This document shows positions 63,710-64,000 of a stretch of 64,000 nucleotides of DNA, piece by piece (position 1 is the first letter of the stretch; every line of letters starts with the position of its first letter). Origin of the DNA: UBA7328 sp965247965 (GTDB lineage: Bacteria; Bacteroidota; Bacteroidia; Chitinophagales; Saprospiraceae); assembly GCA_965247965.1 (NCBI GenBank), contig OZ252053.1:6983084-7047083 (forward strand), in the 5' to 3' direction. The position numbers and the translations under genes are program-made. The notes beneath the pieces were generated by a model, which saw only the letters and a program-made list of their open reading frames with translations, ran no database searches and had not been told where the DNA came from.

Positions 63710-64000
63710 TTAAGAGTTTTTTATTATTGATTGAAGTCGCCTAATGGCGAATGCTTCATTTCCTATTGCATCTATAAGACCGCGTTTTTTCGCTGATTTT
63801 GCCAAGAACATACCTCCTGCGAGGGTTTCGTTTTTTAGTTTTTCGTTGAGGTTGAGCGCTTTTTCTACTTCGTCCATAAAGACATCATCCATTTTTGTCA
63901 GGTCTTCAATCATCGGTTGATGATTATCTTTCAGTATTTCCCGAATAAGTTTGTTTTTGTCAGGACTTTTTTCTGAATACAGGCTCAGTACTCTGTCTTT
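63710..64000 (-). CDS. S49-type prohead protease (C-terminal part; continues beyond window)
   Basis: The visible C-terminus reads FMDEVEKALNLNEKLKNETL, AGGMFLAKSAKKRGLIDAIG, the end of SppA/S49 peptidases used as prohead proteases (the GxxFLxxxAxxxGLVDxIG motif). The ATG at 63913 is internal: the frame is open from there to the right edge. The catalytic Ser and Lys lie outside the window. It would release capsid and scaffold precursors. Confidence 0.72.
   Translation of the reverse strand, partial: KDRVLSLYSEKSPDKNKLIREILKDNHQPMIEDLTKMDDVFMDEVEKALNLNEKLKNETLAGGMFLAKSAKKRGLIDAIGNEAFAIRRLQSIIKNS

Larger units (their letters stand above)
45864..64000. mobile_element. Prophage (left end; continues past window)
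   Basis: From tRNA-Ser onward: an integrase on the plus strand, then 20 tightly packed minus-strand genes with phage capsid, portal, lysis and tail-like products, running to the right edge. Terminase, repressor and the right attachment site are not in the window. The left boundary is taken at the tRNA because the core repeat cannot be paired within this window. Confidence 0.8.

Overview
The window comes from a Bacteroidota chromosome, probably a Saprospiria- or Cytophaga-type environmental bacterium. The signs are a CusA-type metal pump fused to a TolC-like channel, a DUF6660 protein, an IntDOT-like tyrosine recombinase, few Shine-Dalgarno sites, and exported proteins whose predicted cleavage site is followed by Gln. 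All assignments come from reading the sequence; no database search was possible.

Region 1 (1-24.5 kb) is ordinary chromosome heavily worked over by insertion sequences. Intact genes encode an amidohydrolase, a DUF1761 membrane protein, phosphoglucomutase, an Na+/H+ antiporter, an FAD-linked oxidase of the alkyl-DHAP synthase type, a DJ-1/PfpI protein, a dicarboxylate/anion permease, a MazEF-like pair, an HD-domain protein with an SSS symporter, and a Gfo/Idh/MocA oxidoreductase. Between them lie two near-identical IS1182-type elements with 6-bp target duplications, an IS3 remnant cut by one of these and by an IS6 element, and a single-gene IS66 element with a perfect 8-bp duplication. There are also several gene wrecks made by internal deletion: an antitoxin/PIN-toxin chimera, a class V aminotransferase and a DUF1080 protein.

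Region 2 (23-36.5 kb) holds a beta-propeller/crystallin-like protein next to a neutral ceramidase whose 5' end was removed by a frameshifting IS. On the other side of that IS is the rest of a type IIG (Eco57I-like) restriction-modification gene. That gene is split by a 4.85-kb composite transposon: two IS4-family copies carrying a type II NADH dehydrogenase. The transposon is flanked by a 9-bp duplication, and removing it restores the reading frame. An XRE-ImmA/IrrE protease and a DUF4411 PIN-like protein follow.

Region 3 (36.6-45.7 kb) is a heavy-metal resistance locus: an HMBD lipoprotein, a BNR-like lipoprotein with a CxCC motif, a YdjM-like membrane hydrolase, a DUF6660 Cys/His-rich protein, the CusA-TolC fusion and a His-rich CusB-type adaptor lipoprotein.

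Region 4 (45.9 kb to the right edge) is a prophage next to tRNA-Ser(UGA). The integrase reads away from the tRNA, and a late operon on the minus strand reads toward it: S49-type prohead protease (cut by the window edge), scaffold-like protein, probable capsid, portal, connector-like proteins, a 1521-aa repeat protein, a ConA-like protein, small membrane proteins, a PAS protein, an endolysin, a subtilase and a lipoprotein. Four products of this operon carry Sec signal peptides that follow the Bacteroidota Gln(+1) pattern, and I see no tape-measure, sheath or tube protein. This exported, virion-linked cassette is the most unusual part of the window.
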